From an uncultured Opitutaceae bacterium (GTDB taxonomy: Bacteria > Verrucomicrobiota > Verrucomicrobiae > Opitutales > Opitutaceae): 13,371 nucleotides of DNA. Made by a program: the position numbers and the translations under genes. Every line of letters begins with the position of its first letter. Position 1 is the stretch's first letter. The notes beneath the pieces were generated by a model. The model was not told the DNA's origin. It made no database searches and saw nothing but the letters and a program-made list of their open reading frames with translations. Location: NCBI GenBank assembly GCA_946482625.1, contig CAMLSH010000054.1, positions 1-13,371 on the forward strand, written 5' to 3'. This document shows positions 1 through 7,700 of the stretch, piece after piece.

Positions 1-884
1 GCATGCCCGCCGAGAAAGAACTCGCCCGCCAGGTCATCGTCGTGATCGGCGCCGGTTCCGGCATCGGCAAGGAAACCGCCCACCGCCTCGTCAAAGAAGG
101 CGCGCACATCGTCTCCGTCGACCTCAACGCCGACGCCGCCAATGCCACCGCCAAGGAGATCAACGACAAGGCCGGCGCCGGTATCGGCGTCGCCGGTACA
201 GGCATCTCCAACTGCGGCCTCTCCATCGGCCTCGCAGCCAACATCACCGACCGCGCCAGCATCCGCAAAATGCTCGATCAAGTCGCCCTCGCCTACGGCG
301 GCTTCGACTCCATCTGCGTCACCGCCGGTATCTTCGTTCCGTCCGACACGAGCGGTCACATCCCCGACGACAAATGGGCGCTCACCTTCGCCATCAACGT
401 CACCGGCTCGTACCTCGTCGGCGACGAAGCGTTCAAGACCTGGAAAGACCAAGGCCTCCGCGGCAACCTCGTCCTCACGACCTCGGCCAACGCCGCCGTC
501 GCGAAAAAAGGCTCCGTCGCTTACGACGTGTCGAAGGCCGCCGGTAACCACCTCGTCCGCGAACTCGCCATCGAGCTCTCGCCGCTCGTGCGCGTGAACG
601 GCGTCGCCCCCGCGACGGTCGTCCAAGGCTCCGCGATGTTCCCCCGCGACCGCGTCATCGGCTCCCTCGCGAAGTACAACATCCCCTACACAAACGACGA
701 AGCCACCGAGTCCCTCGTGAAAAAGCTGGCCCAGTTCTACGCCGACCGGACGCTCACCAAAGCCCCGATCACCCCCGCCGACCAAGCCGAAGCCTACTTC
801 CTCCTGGTCACCCAGCGCCTCAGCAAAACCACCGGCCAGATCATCACCGTCGACGGCGGCCTCCACGAAGCCTTCCTCCGCTAA
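1..884 (+). CDS. Short-chain dehydrogenase, probably C-terminal half of bifunctional rhamnulose-1-P aldolase/lactaldehyde dehydrogenase (5' end outside window)
   Basis: A Rossmann-fold SDR. Counting from the ATG at base 3, the NAD(P)-binding motif GAGSGIG is at residues 16-22, NVTG at 132-135, and the catalytic set is Ser161, Tyr174 and Lys178 (YDVSK). The end, with GQIITVDGG, is normal for an SDR. The stretch around 226-262 (NIPYTNDEATESLVKKLAQF, then TLTKAPITPADQAEA) and the extended region at 60-78 are characters I associate with the YuxG-type bifunctional proteins of about 700 residues, in which a class II aldolase precedes the SDR. That family splits rhamnulose-1-phosphate into DHAP and L-lactaldehyde and oxidises the lactaldehyde with NAD. 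The frame is open to the window edge, so the ATG at base 3 is probably an internal Met. SDR identity is very secure; the fusion to an aldolase is inferred, since that half is not visible. The BMC genes at 11786 onward fit this role. Confidence 0.8.
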   Translation, partial: MPAEKELARQVIVVIGAGSGIGKETAHRLVKEGAHIVSVDLNADAANATAKEINDKAGAGIGVAGTGISNCGLSIGLAANITDRASIRKMLDQVALAYGGFDSICVTAGIFVPSDTSGHIPDDKWALTFAINVTGSYLVGDEAFKTWKDQGLRGNLVLTTSANAAVAKKGSVAYDVSKAAGNHLVRELAIELSPLVRVNGVAPATVVQGSAMFPRDRVIGSLAKYNIPYTNDEATESLVKKLAQFYADRTLTKAPITPADQAEAYFLLVTQRLSKTTGQIITVDGGLHEAFLR

Positions 885-901
885 ACACGCCTCCAAGGTG
901 G

Positions 902-926
902 AACGCGCCGCCCCGGCGCGTTTCTT
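902..926 (+). terminator. Rho-independent terminator after the SDR gene
   Basis: A perfect 9-bp stem (AACGCGCCG at 902-910 with CGGCGCGTT at 914-922) and a CCC loop, followed by TCTT. It lies 17 bases after the stop codon. It is the first element of a three-part module that recurs at 11450-11551. Confidence 0.75.
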
Positions 927-933
927 CCGTGTA

Positions 934-953
934 GGGCCGGACCTCTGGTCCGC
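934..953. repeat. Short dispersed hairpin (GGCCGGACC type), copy 1
   Basis: CGGACC at 938-943 pairs with GGTCCG at 947-952 around a TCT loop. The surrounding GGCCGGACCTC is repeated at 11487-11497, where the stem is kept although the loop side differs. It lies between two terminator hairpins in both places. Confidence 0.6.
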
Positions 954-974
954 GCATTCTGCCGCGCCTTCCGA

Positions 975-1003
975 GTAGCCGCGCTTGCCAAAGCGTGGCT
1001 CCG
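975..1003. repeat. REP-like hairpin with GCCA loop, copy 1
   Basis: GCCGCGCTT at 978-986 pairs with AAGCGTGGC at 991-999 around the loop GCCA, with one G-U pair. A related hairpin with compensatory base changes is at 13186-13207, and both are preceded by GTA and followed within a few bases by CCG. No ORF is associated. This looks like a dispersed repetitive extragenic palindrome. Confidence 0.6.
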
Positions 1004-1011
1004 ATTCCTTC

Positions 1012-1045
1012 AAAGCCACGCCCGCCCCGGCGTGGCTTTTTCTTT
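1012..1045 (+). terminator. Strong Rho-independent terminator
   Basis: A perfect 11-bp stem (AAAGCCACGCC at 1012-1022 with GGCGTGGCTTT at 1029-1039), loop CGCCCC, followed by TTCTTT. It stands 6 bases from the 3' end of the convergent zinc-ribbon gene, so it may insulate the two transcription units from each other. Almost the same hairpin is at 11519-11544. Confidence 0.8.
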
Positions 1046-1051
1046 CCCCGA

Positions 1052-1465
1052 TCAAAGTTTCCCACCGCAATTCGAACAGAAACGCGCCTCTTCCGAAACC
1101 GCTGTTTCGCAGCGCAGACATCCACCCTGTGCACTTCTTCTGGCGCTTACCCGTCGCACCGAGCGGCGTCCTTCGCCAAACTTCGTCGGCGGCGAACCCG
1201 ATGACCAATAAACGCCTGTTGTCATGCTCGTCTTGCAGGTCGCGTCGAGAATCTCTCCGTCCGACGTCCGATAACGCACCGCATAGATCCGGTCGCTCTT
1301 CTCGCCAAACCACCCCGTGCCAAACGGACTCCACGTGATATCGAGAACCTCGCAACCAGCGGATGACAGCTCCTCTCGAATGCGCTCCCGGTCGAACTTG
1401 CCCGCAAGCAACCTTATCCCGAGCCCGATACCGCCAAAAAGAATCACGAAGAAGAAGACCTCCAT
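1052..1465 (-). CDS. Small membrane protein with C-terminal zinc ribbon, function unknown
   Basis: 137 residues. One N-terminal hydrophobic segment (about 3-20, EVFFFVILFGGIGLGIRLL) is followed by a charged stretch. A soluble middle part at about 38-90 (DITWSPFGTGWFGEKSDRIY, then RYRTSDGE and ATCKTSMTTGVYW) resembles a conserved core I associate with small hypothetical proteins of planctomycetes and verrucomicrobia. The end is a treble-clef/zinc ribbon with Cys116-x2-Cys119 and Cys130-x2-Cys133 (CLRC...CSNCGGKL). The zinc-ribbon match and the transmembrane start make this a real gene and not a shadow of the opposite strand. It stands alone, convergent with the SDR gene and facing away from the sigma gene. 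No function can be assigned. Confidence 0.8.
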   Translation of the reverse strand: MEVFFFVILFGGIGLGIRLLAGKFDRERIREELSSAGCEVLDITWSPFGTGWFGEKSDRIYAVRYRTSDGEILDATCKTSMTTGVYWSSGSPPTKFGEGRRSVRRVSARRSAQGGCLRCETAVSEEARFCSNCGGKL

Positions 1466-1519
1466 GACATCGGGTAGCTAAATATCCGAGTTCTGCTTGG
1501 CGAGCCCCATGTCGATTAC

Positions 1520-1603
1520 TCACTCCCCCACCACCGTCACAATCACCGTCCGCATATGCGGATGCCGGCGGTGCTCCCAGAGAAAGGTCCCCTGCCACCG
1601 CCC
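1520..1603 (-). pseudogene. Remnant of a second yjbQ gene (last ~27 codons only)
   Basis: Reading on -, this encodes GRWQGTFLWEHRRHPHMRTV and then IVTVVGE with a stop codon (1520-1522). This matches the end of the intact YjbQ at 3387-3806 (GTWQGIFLWEHRRHAHTRTV, IVTVVGE). At DNA level bases 1521-1603 match 3388-3470 at 72 of 83 positions by my hand alignment. Similarity stops at about 1603, and no YjbQ core (HTSCS, ENADP) is found upstream on this strand. It is therefore a decayed fragment in the same orientation as the intact gene. Confidence 0.8.
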
Positions 1604-1684
1604 ACCCCTGTTCATCCTCTTAATCCTGTCCCCAAAAAATTCCTGTCCGATTTCCGCCCGCAGCAACGATTCTCTTAAAACGCG
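1604..1684. other. Intergenic spacer with a TCCTGT-rich stretch before the sigma gene
   Basis: The spacer contains TCCTCT at 1615 and TCCTGTCC at both 1624-1631 and 1641-1648, separated by an A-rich stretch. It resembles the simple ATCCTGT/TTAATCCTGTC intergenic repeats seen in various bacteria. No clear promoter or ribosome binding site is visible; the ATG at 1685 is preceded by CTTAAAACGCG. Confidence 0.35.
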
Positions 1685-3292
1685 ATGACCGACACCGAGC
1701 TCCTCCACCTCTTCATCACCGAAGACTCCAACGCCGCCTTCGCCCAACTCACCACGCGTCACGCCGGTTTGGTCTACGCCGCCGCGCTCCGTCAGGCCCG
1801 TTCCACCGCGCTCGCCTCCGACATCACGCAAGCCGTCTTCCTCGATCTCGCCCGCCACGCCCGCAAGCTCCGCGCCGATACGCATCTCCCCTCCTGGCTC
1901 ATCACCGTCACACGCCGCACCGCCGTCGACGCCATCCGCCGCGAATCCCGCCAACGCACCCGCGAGCAAACCTCCGCCGAACTCGCCGCCGTGAACGCCT
2001 TCCACGATTCCCCGTCCGTCGCCTCCGATCTCGCGCCAGTCCTGGACGAAGCACTCGACACCCTCAGCAACACTGACCGCCGCGCCGTCCTCCTTCGTTT
2101 CTTCGAGAACAAATCTTTCCGCGAAGTCGGCATCCACTTCTCCACGACAGAGGCCTCCGCCCAAAAACGCGTCTCCCGCGCCCTCGAAAAACTCCGCACC
2201 CAGCTAGCCCGCCGCGGCATCGCCACCTCCGCCATCCTCCTCGCCGCGCAGCTTCCGCTTCACGCAAGCACCGCCCTCCCCGCCACACTCGCAACCACGC
2301 TCTCCGCCCCCGCCTTCCTCGCCACCGCCACAACGCTCACCACGACCGCCGCCACCTTCACCCAAACTCTCCTCATGACCGCCACGCAAAAAACCGTCAT
2401 AACCACCGCACTCGTTCTCGCTGTTGCCGGTCTCATCGTCGAAGGCGTCTTCATCGCAAAACAAAGCCGAGAGATCGGCGGCTATCGTCATGAGCAAGCC
2501 AGTTATCAGCTCCAGCTCGCTCTCCTCCGCGACCAACTCCGCACCGCCGAAAACGCCGCCCAAAACGCCTCAGCTCCCGCCACGGCACCCGCAGCCGCCG
2601 ACCCGACCGAAGAACGCATCCGCAGTCTTGTCGCCCGCATCACGAAATTGAAACGCGTCGTGGACATCATGCCCGAGGAAAAAATCTTCGAGATGCGTTA
2701 CCTCACAGAAAACGACTGGCTTCAGGTCGTCATGCAACGCGATCTCGAAGATCCCGACGCCATCATGACCGCCCTGGCCGATCTACGCAGTGCCGCCAAA
2801 GGTGGTTTCGGCCGCGCCCTCCAGAGCGCGCTCAACGAGTACGTGGGCGCTCACGACGGAAAGCTTCCTACCTCCGCGACAGAACTCGCATCATTCTTCA
2901 CCCCACCCATCGAGCCCGCCGCTCTAAGCCACTACGACATGCGAGTCACCGGCACTGTTGATCGACTCGGCGACAAAGACATCATTCTTGCCGAGCGCCC
3001 TTCCGAGACACCACGTGTTCCTTACGAAACATTCGTCGAGGTCGGTCTGCGCCGCACAACATCACAAGTCGTCCGGCAAAAACGCTCCCCCACTCCGCCC
3101 GCCGCCCTACGGACGCTCCCTGACTACCTTCATTTTGCCTCCATCGACGCCAGTCGTGCCTACAGCGCCGCGCACAACGGCGATGCCCCACCCAACGTCT
3201 TCGCCCTCCGTCCCTACTTCAAAAACCCCGACCACGCCGAACAGGTTATCCGCTTCATGAAAGGCCAGCCCATCGACCAAAAATCCAAGTAA
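1685..3292 (+). CDS. ECF-type RNA polymerase sigma factor with membrane anchor and long C-terminal domain
   Basis: 535 residues. Residues 15-85 form sigma region 2 (AFAQLTTRHAGLVYAAALRQ, DITQAVFLDLAR, PSWLITVTRRTAVDAIRRES). Residues 118-172 form region 4 with its helix-turn-helix (LSNTDRRAVLLRFFENKSFR, then EVGIHFSTTEASAQKRVSRA). A normal ECF sigma ends near 180. Here an Ala/Thr/Leu-rich stretch (180-230) leads into one clear transmembrane helix (about 237-257, TVITTALVLAVAGLIVEGVF). After that come a coiled-coil-like stretch (262-292, 308-325), an Ala/Pro spacer, and about 200 residues beyond the membrane with two similar segments (378-410 and 486-517, each with A-Y-x-x-A-H-x-G-x-x-P). The sigma domains should face the cytoplasm and the tail the periplasm, so it could act as a one-protein signal sensor (inference). 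No anti-sigma gene is adjacent. It is flanked by remnants of a duplication that also involved yjbQ. The target genes are unknown; the nearby secreted protein and lyase are possible ones. Confidence 0.88.
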   Translation: MTDTELLHLFITEDSNAAFAQLTTRHAGLVYAAALRQARSTALASDITQAVFLDLARHARKLRADTHLPSWLITVTRRTAVDAIRRESRQRTREQTSAELAAVNAFHDSPSVASDLAPVLDEALDTLSNTDRRAVLLRFFENKSFREVGIHFSTTEASAQKRVSRALEKLRTQLARRGIATSAILLAAQLPLHASTALPATLATTLSAPAFLATATTLTTTAATFTQTLLMTATQKTVITTALVLAVAGLIVEGVFIAKQSREIGGYRHEQASYQLQLALLRDQLRTAENAAQNASAPATAPAAADPTEERIRSLVARITKLKRVVDIMPEEKIFEMRYLTENDWLQVVMQRDLEDPDAIMTALADLRSAAKGGFGRALQSALNEYVGAHDGKLPTSATELASFFTPPIEPAALSHYDMRVTGTVDRLGDKDIILAERPSETPRVPYETFVEVGLRRTTSQVVRQKRSPTPPAALRTLPDYLHFASIDASRAYSAAHNGDAPPNVFALRPYFKNPDHAEQVIRFMKGQPIDQKSK

Positions 3293-3319
3293 CCCGTTAG
3301 CCCCTGCCCGCCTCCACCC

Positions 3320-3389
3320 TTCGGCATTCGGCCTTCGACCTTCGGATTTCCCGGCTCCGCCCCTTTCACTCTTCCCCCTTCGCTCTTCA
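3320..3389. repeat. Heptamer-spaced repeat array 1 (TTCG type)
   Basis: TTCG starts at 3320, 3327, 3334 and 3341, and TTCC at 3348, all exactly 7 bases apart. After a gap, TTCA, TTCC, TTCG and TTCA start at 3365, 3372, 3379 and 3386, again 7 apart. The array fills the space between the convergent 3' ends of the sigma and yjbQ genes. Units are degenerate, and only the period and the TTC core are kept. No other terminator is visible here. Confidence 0.6.
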
Positions 3390-3806
3390 CTCCCCCACCA
3401 CCGTCACGATCACCGTCCGCGTGTGTGCATGCCGCCGGTGCTCCCACAGAAAAATCCCCTGCCACGTCCCCAGCAGCATTCGACCGCCGGATACCGGCAC
3501 CGTCTCGCTCGTCCGCGTCAGCGCCATCTTGATGTGACTCGGCATATCGTCCGGCCCCTCGGCGGTGTGTTCGAAATGCGGATCGTCCTCAGGCACGAGC
3601 CGATTTAACCACGCCTCCAGATCCGCCCGCGCCGTTGGATCGGCGTTCTCCATGATCACGAGCGAGCAGCTCGTGTGCTGGCAAAACACCGACACCAGCC
3701 CGGCCTTCACGCCACTCCGCGCCAGCTCCCGCGCCACCGCGTCCGTGATTTCCTGAGCCCCCTGCCCGCGCGTGCGGATCGAAAATGTCGCTTGAAAAAC
3801 AGCCAT
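3387..3806 (-). CDS. yjbQ: YjbQ family protein (UPF0047)
   Basis: 139 residues, the usual length of the family, starting at MAVFQATFSI. The frame stays open further upstream, but those residues do not resemble the family. Conserved marks are QHTSCSLVIMENADPTARAD (43-62), HFEHTAEGPDDMPSHIK (77-93) and LGTWQGIFLWEHRRH (112-126), ending TVIVTVVGE. Conserved His44, His80, His91 and His123 lie in these blocks and are likely to form the pocket. The E. coli member has been reported to have weak thiamine phosphate synthase activity; the true role of the family is unsettled. It is convergent with the sigma gene, with an imperfect second copy of its 3' end at 1520-1603. No purine-rich ribosome binding site is seen close to the start. 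Confidence 0.9.
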   Translation of the reverse strand: MAVFQATFSIRTRGQGAQEITDAVARELARSGVKAGLVSVFCQHTSCSLVIMENADPTARADLEAWLNRLVPEDDPHFEHTAEGPDDMPSHIKMALTRTSETVPVSGGRMLLGTWQGIFLWEHRRHAHTRTVIVTVVGE

Positions 3807-3850
3807 GCCGAAACCCGAAAGACTCCGCGTTTCCAAGGCAACCCCGACAA

Positions 3851-3883
3851 TCACGCCGGCTTGGTCTACACCGCCGCGGCCCG
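3851..3883 (+). pseudogene. Remnant of a second sigma factor gene (HAGLVYxAA segment)
   Basis: This segment matches bases 1759-1791 of the intact sigma gene at 29 of 33 positions and reads NHAGLVYTAAA in the + frame, against RHAGLVYAAAL in the intact protein. A weaker match (CGAAAGACTCC at 3817-3827 against CGAAGACTCC at 1721-1730) lies upstream in the same order, suggesting homology from about 3817 onward. No further sigma sequence is recognisable downstream. Its position right of yjbQ mirrors the sigma gene's position right of the yjbQ remnant. Confidence 0.55.
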
Positions 3884-4033
3884 CACTCACGACGACCGCT
3901 GTCCCACAGCCCGCGCACTCCAAGTCGGTCCCTGCATCCCCCCGCGTCGCATGAATTCAAATACTAGCGGCAACGCCCGCCGCTCCGCGCCCCGACCTCC
4001 GTTCACTCCGAATCCGCGTCGCCACCCCCTTCT

Positions 4034-4064
4034 CTCACATAGGCACTTTTCCTTACTGTATGAT
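4034..4064 (+). promoter_or_regulatory. Possible sigma-70 type promoter
   Basis: TATGAT at 4059-4064 is one base from TATAAT and stands out in a GC-rich setting, 32 bases before the ATG at 4097. The best -35 candidate is CTCACA at 4034-4039 (spacing 19), which is weak. The rest of 3884-4033 contains nothing recognisable. Confidence 0.3.
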
Positions 4065-4096
4065 TCTCTCCCGCTGGCCACTGCCGGGGCCATTCG

Positions 4097-4702
4097 ATGC
4101 ATCTTCGCCACCCCATCGCCCTGTTCATGCGTCCCCCCGCCGCATTCTCCCGACTCCTTTCGCTACACCGCCTGACGCTCCGCGTCTTTTTTGGCTTGGC
4201 CGCGCTCTGCGCCGCACTCCCCGCCCGCGCCCACCGTCCCTCCGAGAGCACCGCGCAATTCCGCTGGGATCATGACCGCCTCGAAGTCCAGCTGATCGTC
4301 TCGCTCCAGATCGCCACGCTCATCCTTGCCGACGAAAACACCCCGGGCATCAACGCCGAAAACTTTCCCGCCATCCGCGCGCAGCTCGCCACAAAGCTCC
4401 TCGAAAGCTTCCGCCTCGAACACGCCAGCCGCCCCGTCCGCCCCGATCTTCTCTCGCTGACCCTTTCCCCCGAGGGAGAAGTCGCCTGCCTACTCGCGCT
4501 TCCGGACGCCGCCCCAGCGCCGCTGGCCATACACGCCGCATTCCTCGAGCTCTGCCCGCCAGACTCCTTTTGCTGGATACGCCTCTCCGATGCCGGGGAG
4601 CGGCCGCTCGCCCAAAAACTCCTCGTGCGAACCGCCCCCCGCGCCGCGTTGCCCGCCCCTGATTCCCCATCCGAAACCGCCCCGACCGCTTCCACTCGGT
4701 AA
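4097..4702 (+). CDS. Secreted protein of unknown function
   Basis: 201 residues. The N-terminus has a basic stretch and a hydrophobic core (about 26-41, LTLRVFFGLAALCAAL) ending in PARA|H, a good signal peptidase I site after residue 45. The mature part (about 46-201) has alternating hydrophobic residues typical of a beta-rich domain (QFRWDHDRLEVQLIVSLQIA, LLSLTLSPEGEVACLLALP) and ends in a Pro/Ala/Thr-rich tail. I do not recognise the family. An alternative start at Met11 (4127) would give a more typical signal peptide length. It precedes the rhamnogalacturonan lyase by 96 bases on the same strand with no visible terminator, so the two may be co-transcribed and share an extracytoplasmic task. 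The sigma factor upstream could control both (inference). Confidence 0.75.
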   Translation: MHLRHPIALFMRPPAAFSRLLSLHRLTLRVFFGLAALCAALPARAHRPSESTAQFRWDHDRLEVQLIVSLQIATLILADENTPGINAENFPAIRAQLATKLLESFRLEHASRPVRPDLLSLTLSPEGEVACLLALPDAAPAPLAIHAAFLELCPPDSFCWIRLSDAGERPLAQKLLVRTAPRAALPAPDSPSETAPTASTR

Positions 4703-4798
4703 ACGCCGTCTCCCGCCAGTCCGGGCAACGCCCACGCCCCACGCTCTTTCCTCGCCGCCCTACACCGCCCGCCGCCTCTCCCTTTAACCACCACCCGC

Positions 4799-7700
4799 AT
4801 GTCTCGCTTCCTCAATACCCTGCTCGCCTGCGCCGCCCTGCTCGCCGCGCTTGTATCCACAAACACACTCCACGCTCAGCGCCAGATGGAAAACCTCGGC
4901 CGCGGCGTCGTCGCCGTCCGCACCGCGTCCACCGAAGCCTACATCGGCTGGCGGCTCCTCGGCACCGATCCTACCGGCATCGCCTTTAACCTCTACCGTT
5001 CCATCGGCGGCGGCGCGCCCGTCCTGCTCAACGTCGCCCCGCTCTCCGCCTCGACCAATTACCGCGACAACACGCTCTCCTCCGGAGACTTCGCGTCCGC
5101 CATCAGCTACACGGTCGTCCCGGTTCTCAACGGCATCGAGCAACCCGCCCAGGCCAGCGCACCGTTCACACTCGCCGCCAACGCCGTCACCGGCCGCCAA
5201 TATCTTTCCCTCCCGCTCGCGACCACCCATCCAAACCCCGCCTCGACCTATCCCTATGACGTGAAGTTCGCCTGGGTCGGCGATCTCGATGGCGACGGCG
5301 AGTACGACTTCGTCCTCGACCGCCTCTCCACCAACCCCAACGCCTCCGAACCCCAGTTCCTCGAAGCCTATAAACGCGACGGCACCTTCCTCTGGCGCAT
5401 GGCCATGGGCCCGAATTCAGTTGAGCAATACGCCTACGAGCCCGGCTCCACCGCCATCTCCATCGGCGACACCGACAACGTCACCGTCTACGACATGGAT
5501 GGCGACGGCCGCGCCGAAGTCCTCGTCCGCACCGCCAACGGCGTCACCGTCACCAACGCCGCCAACGCGCAGGTTGCCTCTGTCACCCACGTCAACGACA
5601 CCGATCAGTTCGTCTCCGTCTTCGACGGCCTCTCCGGCGCCGAGCTCGGCCGCGTTGCCCTCCCCAATCCCTGGGCCGCCCACGGCACGCTCACCAGCAA
5701 GTGTGCCATCGGCTACTTCGACGGCACCCGCCCGTCCGTCCTTTTCTACGGCTACAATCGCGAAGACGGCGGCGCGTTTCGCCGCGTGTTCTCCACCTTC
5801 GACTACCGCAACGGCGTTCTCTCCCTTCGCTGGACCTGGGCCCAGACCGGCCCCGGCGCCGAGGGTCACCAAATCCGCATCGCCGACGTCGATAACGACG
5901 GCCGCGACGAGATCTGCGACATCGGCCACGTCATCGACGACGACGGTACCCAGCTTTTCTATACAGAGCTCACCCACGGCGACCGCTTCCACATCGCCGA
6001 CCTCAACCCCAACTGGCCCGGCCTGGAAACCTACGCCATCCAGCAGTACAACCCCTCTCTCCTCGCCACCGCTTACTACAGCTCCGACACCGGCGTGATG
6101 TTTAAAAAATGGTACTCCCCCGGCCTCGCCGACGTCGGTCGCGGCATCGCGCTCGACATGGACCCCAACCACTACGGCTACGAGATGTACTCGACCCAGC
6201 CGGGCATTTGGGACGCCAACGGAAACAAGATCTTCGCCAACAACCTCTGGGCACCCGAAGGCCTCTGGTGGGATGGCGACCTCAGTCGCGAATTCGTCGA
6301 CGGCGCCGGCTCCGGTGCGCTCAGCCCCGTAGTCAACAAGTTCAATCCCGCCAACGGCTCCGTCGATCGCATCTATACAATCTACAATGACAACGGCGGC
6401 GTCCACCAGGCCTTCGGCGGCCGCCCCGCCTTCTGGGGCGACATCCTCGGCGACTGGCGCGAAGAGCTCGTCCTCGTCGCCAACGATTTCTCCGAGCTGC
6501 GCATCTACACCACCACCCTCTCCGCGCCCAATCGCCTCTACACACTCATGCACAACGCCGCCTACCGCGTGCAGGCGACGACCAAGGGCTACGTCCAATC
6601 CTCCTACGTCGACTACTACCTCGGCACCGGCATGACCCCGCCGCCCCCGCCGCCCGTCGCCACCGCCAGCCTCTTCTGGCAAGGCGGTGCTGGCGCCGCG
6701 AATACGTGGGACACCGCCACCACCGCCTGGAAACAAGGCCTCGACGGCACCGCGCCCACCGCGTTCTCCAACGGCACCTCCGTTCTCTTCGATCACACCG
6801 GTAACAACGCCGCCCCCGTCATCCTCTCCGGCGCGCTCGCTCCCTCCGCCGTCACCGTTTTCTCCGCGGCCGACTACACCTTCGATGGCTCCGCCGGTTC
6901 GCTCACTGGCGCGATGACCCTCACGAAGCTCGGCGCCGGCACCCTCACACTCACCGGCTCGCACAATTTCACCGGCGCCACCACCGTCTGGGACGGCGCC
7001 CTCCGCATCGACGGCCAGCTCACCGGCAGTCCGCTCCTCGTCTGGGGCGGCACCTGGGGCGGCCCTCGCGCCGCCGGCGAAACCGGCGGCCGTATCAGCG
7101 GCGCGGGCACAATCGCCCAGCCCGTCACGCTCGCCTTCCGCTCCAGCCTCACGCCCGGCAACGGCATGAACAATGCCGGCACGCTTTCCCTCGCCGGTGG
7201 CCTCACCGCTGAAGCCGGCTCCACGCTCGCCTTTGATCTCTCCGACGATCCCGCCGGCACCACGACCCCGAGCGACCGCCTCGCCATCACCGGCGACCTC
7301 AACATCACCGGCGCGACCACGATCCACATCAATCTGCTGAACACCTCGCTCACCGCCGGCACGTATACGCTCGTCACCTACACCGGCGCACTCAACGGCG
7401 CCGCGAACCTCGCCTTCTCAGGCCTTGACGGCATTCCGTACTCTTACTCCACCGCCGGCGGTGCGATCACCCTCACCGTGCCCACCACCCGTCCCGTCGC
7501 CGCGCTCGCGTGGCAGGGCGGCGCCGGCTCCCAGTGGGATCTTATCACCACCCAATCCTGGCTCCGCGACGGCACCACGACCGACGGTTTTGTCCCTGGT
7601 GATTCCGTCACCTTCGACTCCACCGGCAGCGCCACACCCAGCGTAAACATCACTGAGGCGGTCAACCCGTTCTCCGTCACTGTGTCCTCAGCGACCAACT

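Noticed and set aside
142..597. Second + frame open reading frame inside the SDR gene
   Set aside because: Pro/Ser/Thr/Ala-rich frame-shifted shadow without domain features; the SDR frame holds all catalytic motifs.
1523..2164. Minus-strand open frame extending the yjbQ remnant across the sigma gene
   Set aside because: Only the last ~27 codons (1520-1603) resemble YjbQ. The rest is antisense to sigma region 2 and the leader and shows no family features.
3887..4096. A gene in the space between yjbQ and the secreted protein
   Set aside because: Short open frames on both strands are Arg/Pro/Ser-rich and show no recognisable domain, signal peptide or conserved motif. Only the sigma remnant and a possible promoter are supportable.
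4820..4831. Lipobox LLAC at residues 8-11 of the lyase
   Set aside because: The Cys is at position 11 with almost no hydrophobic core before it. The main hydrophobic run follows the Cys and ends in a good signal peptidase I site (LHA|Q).
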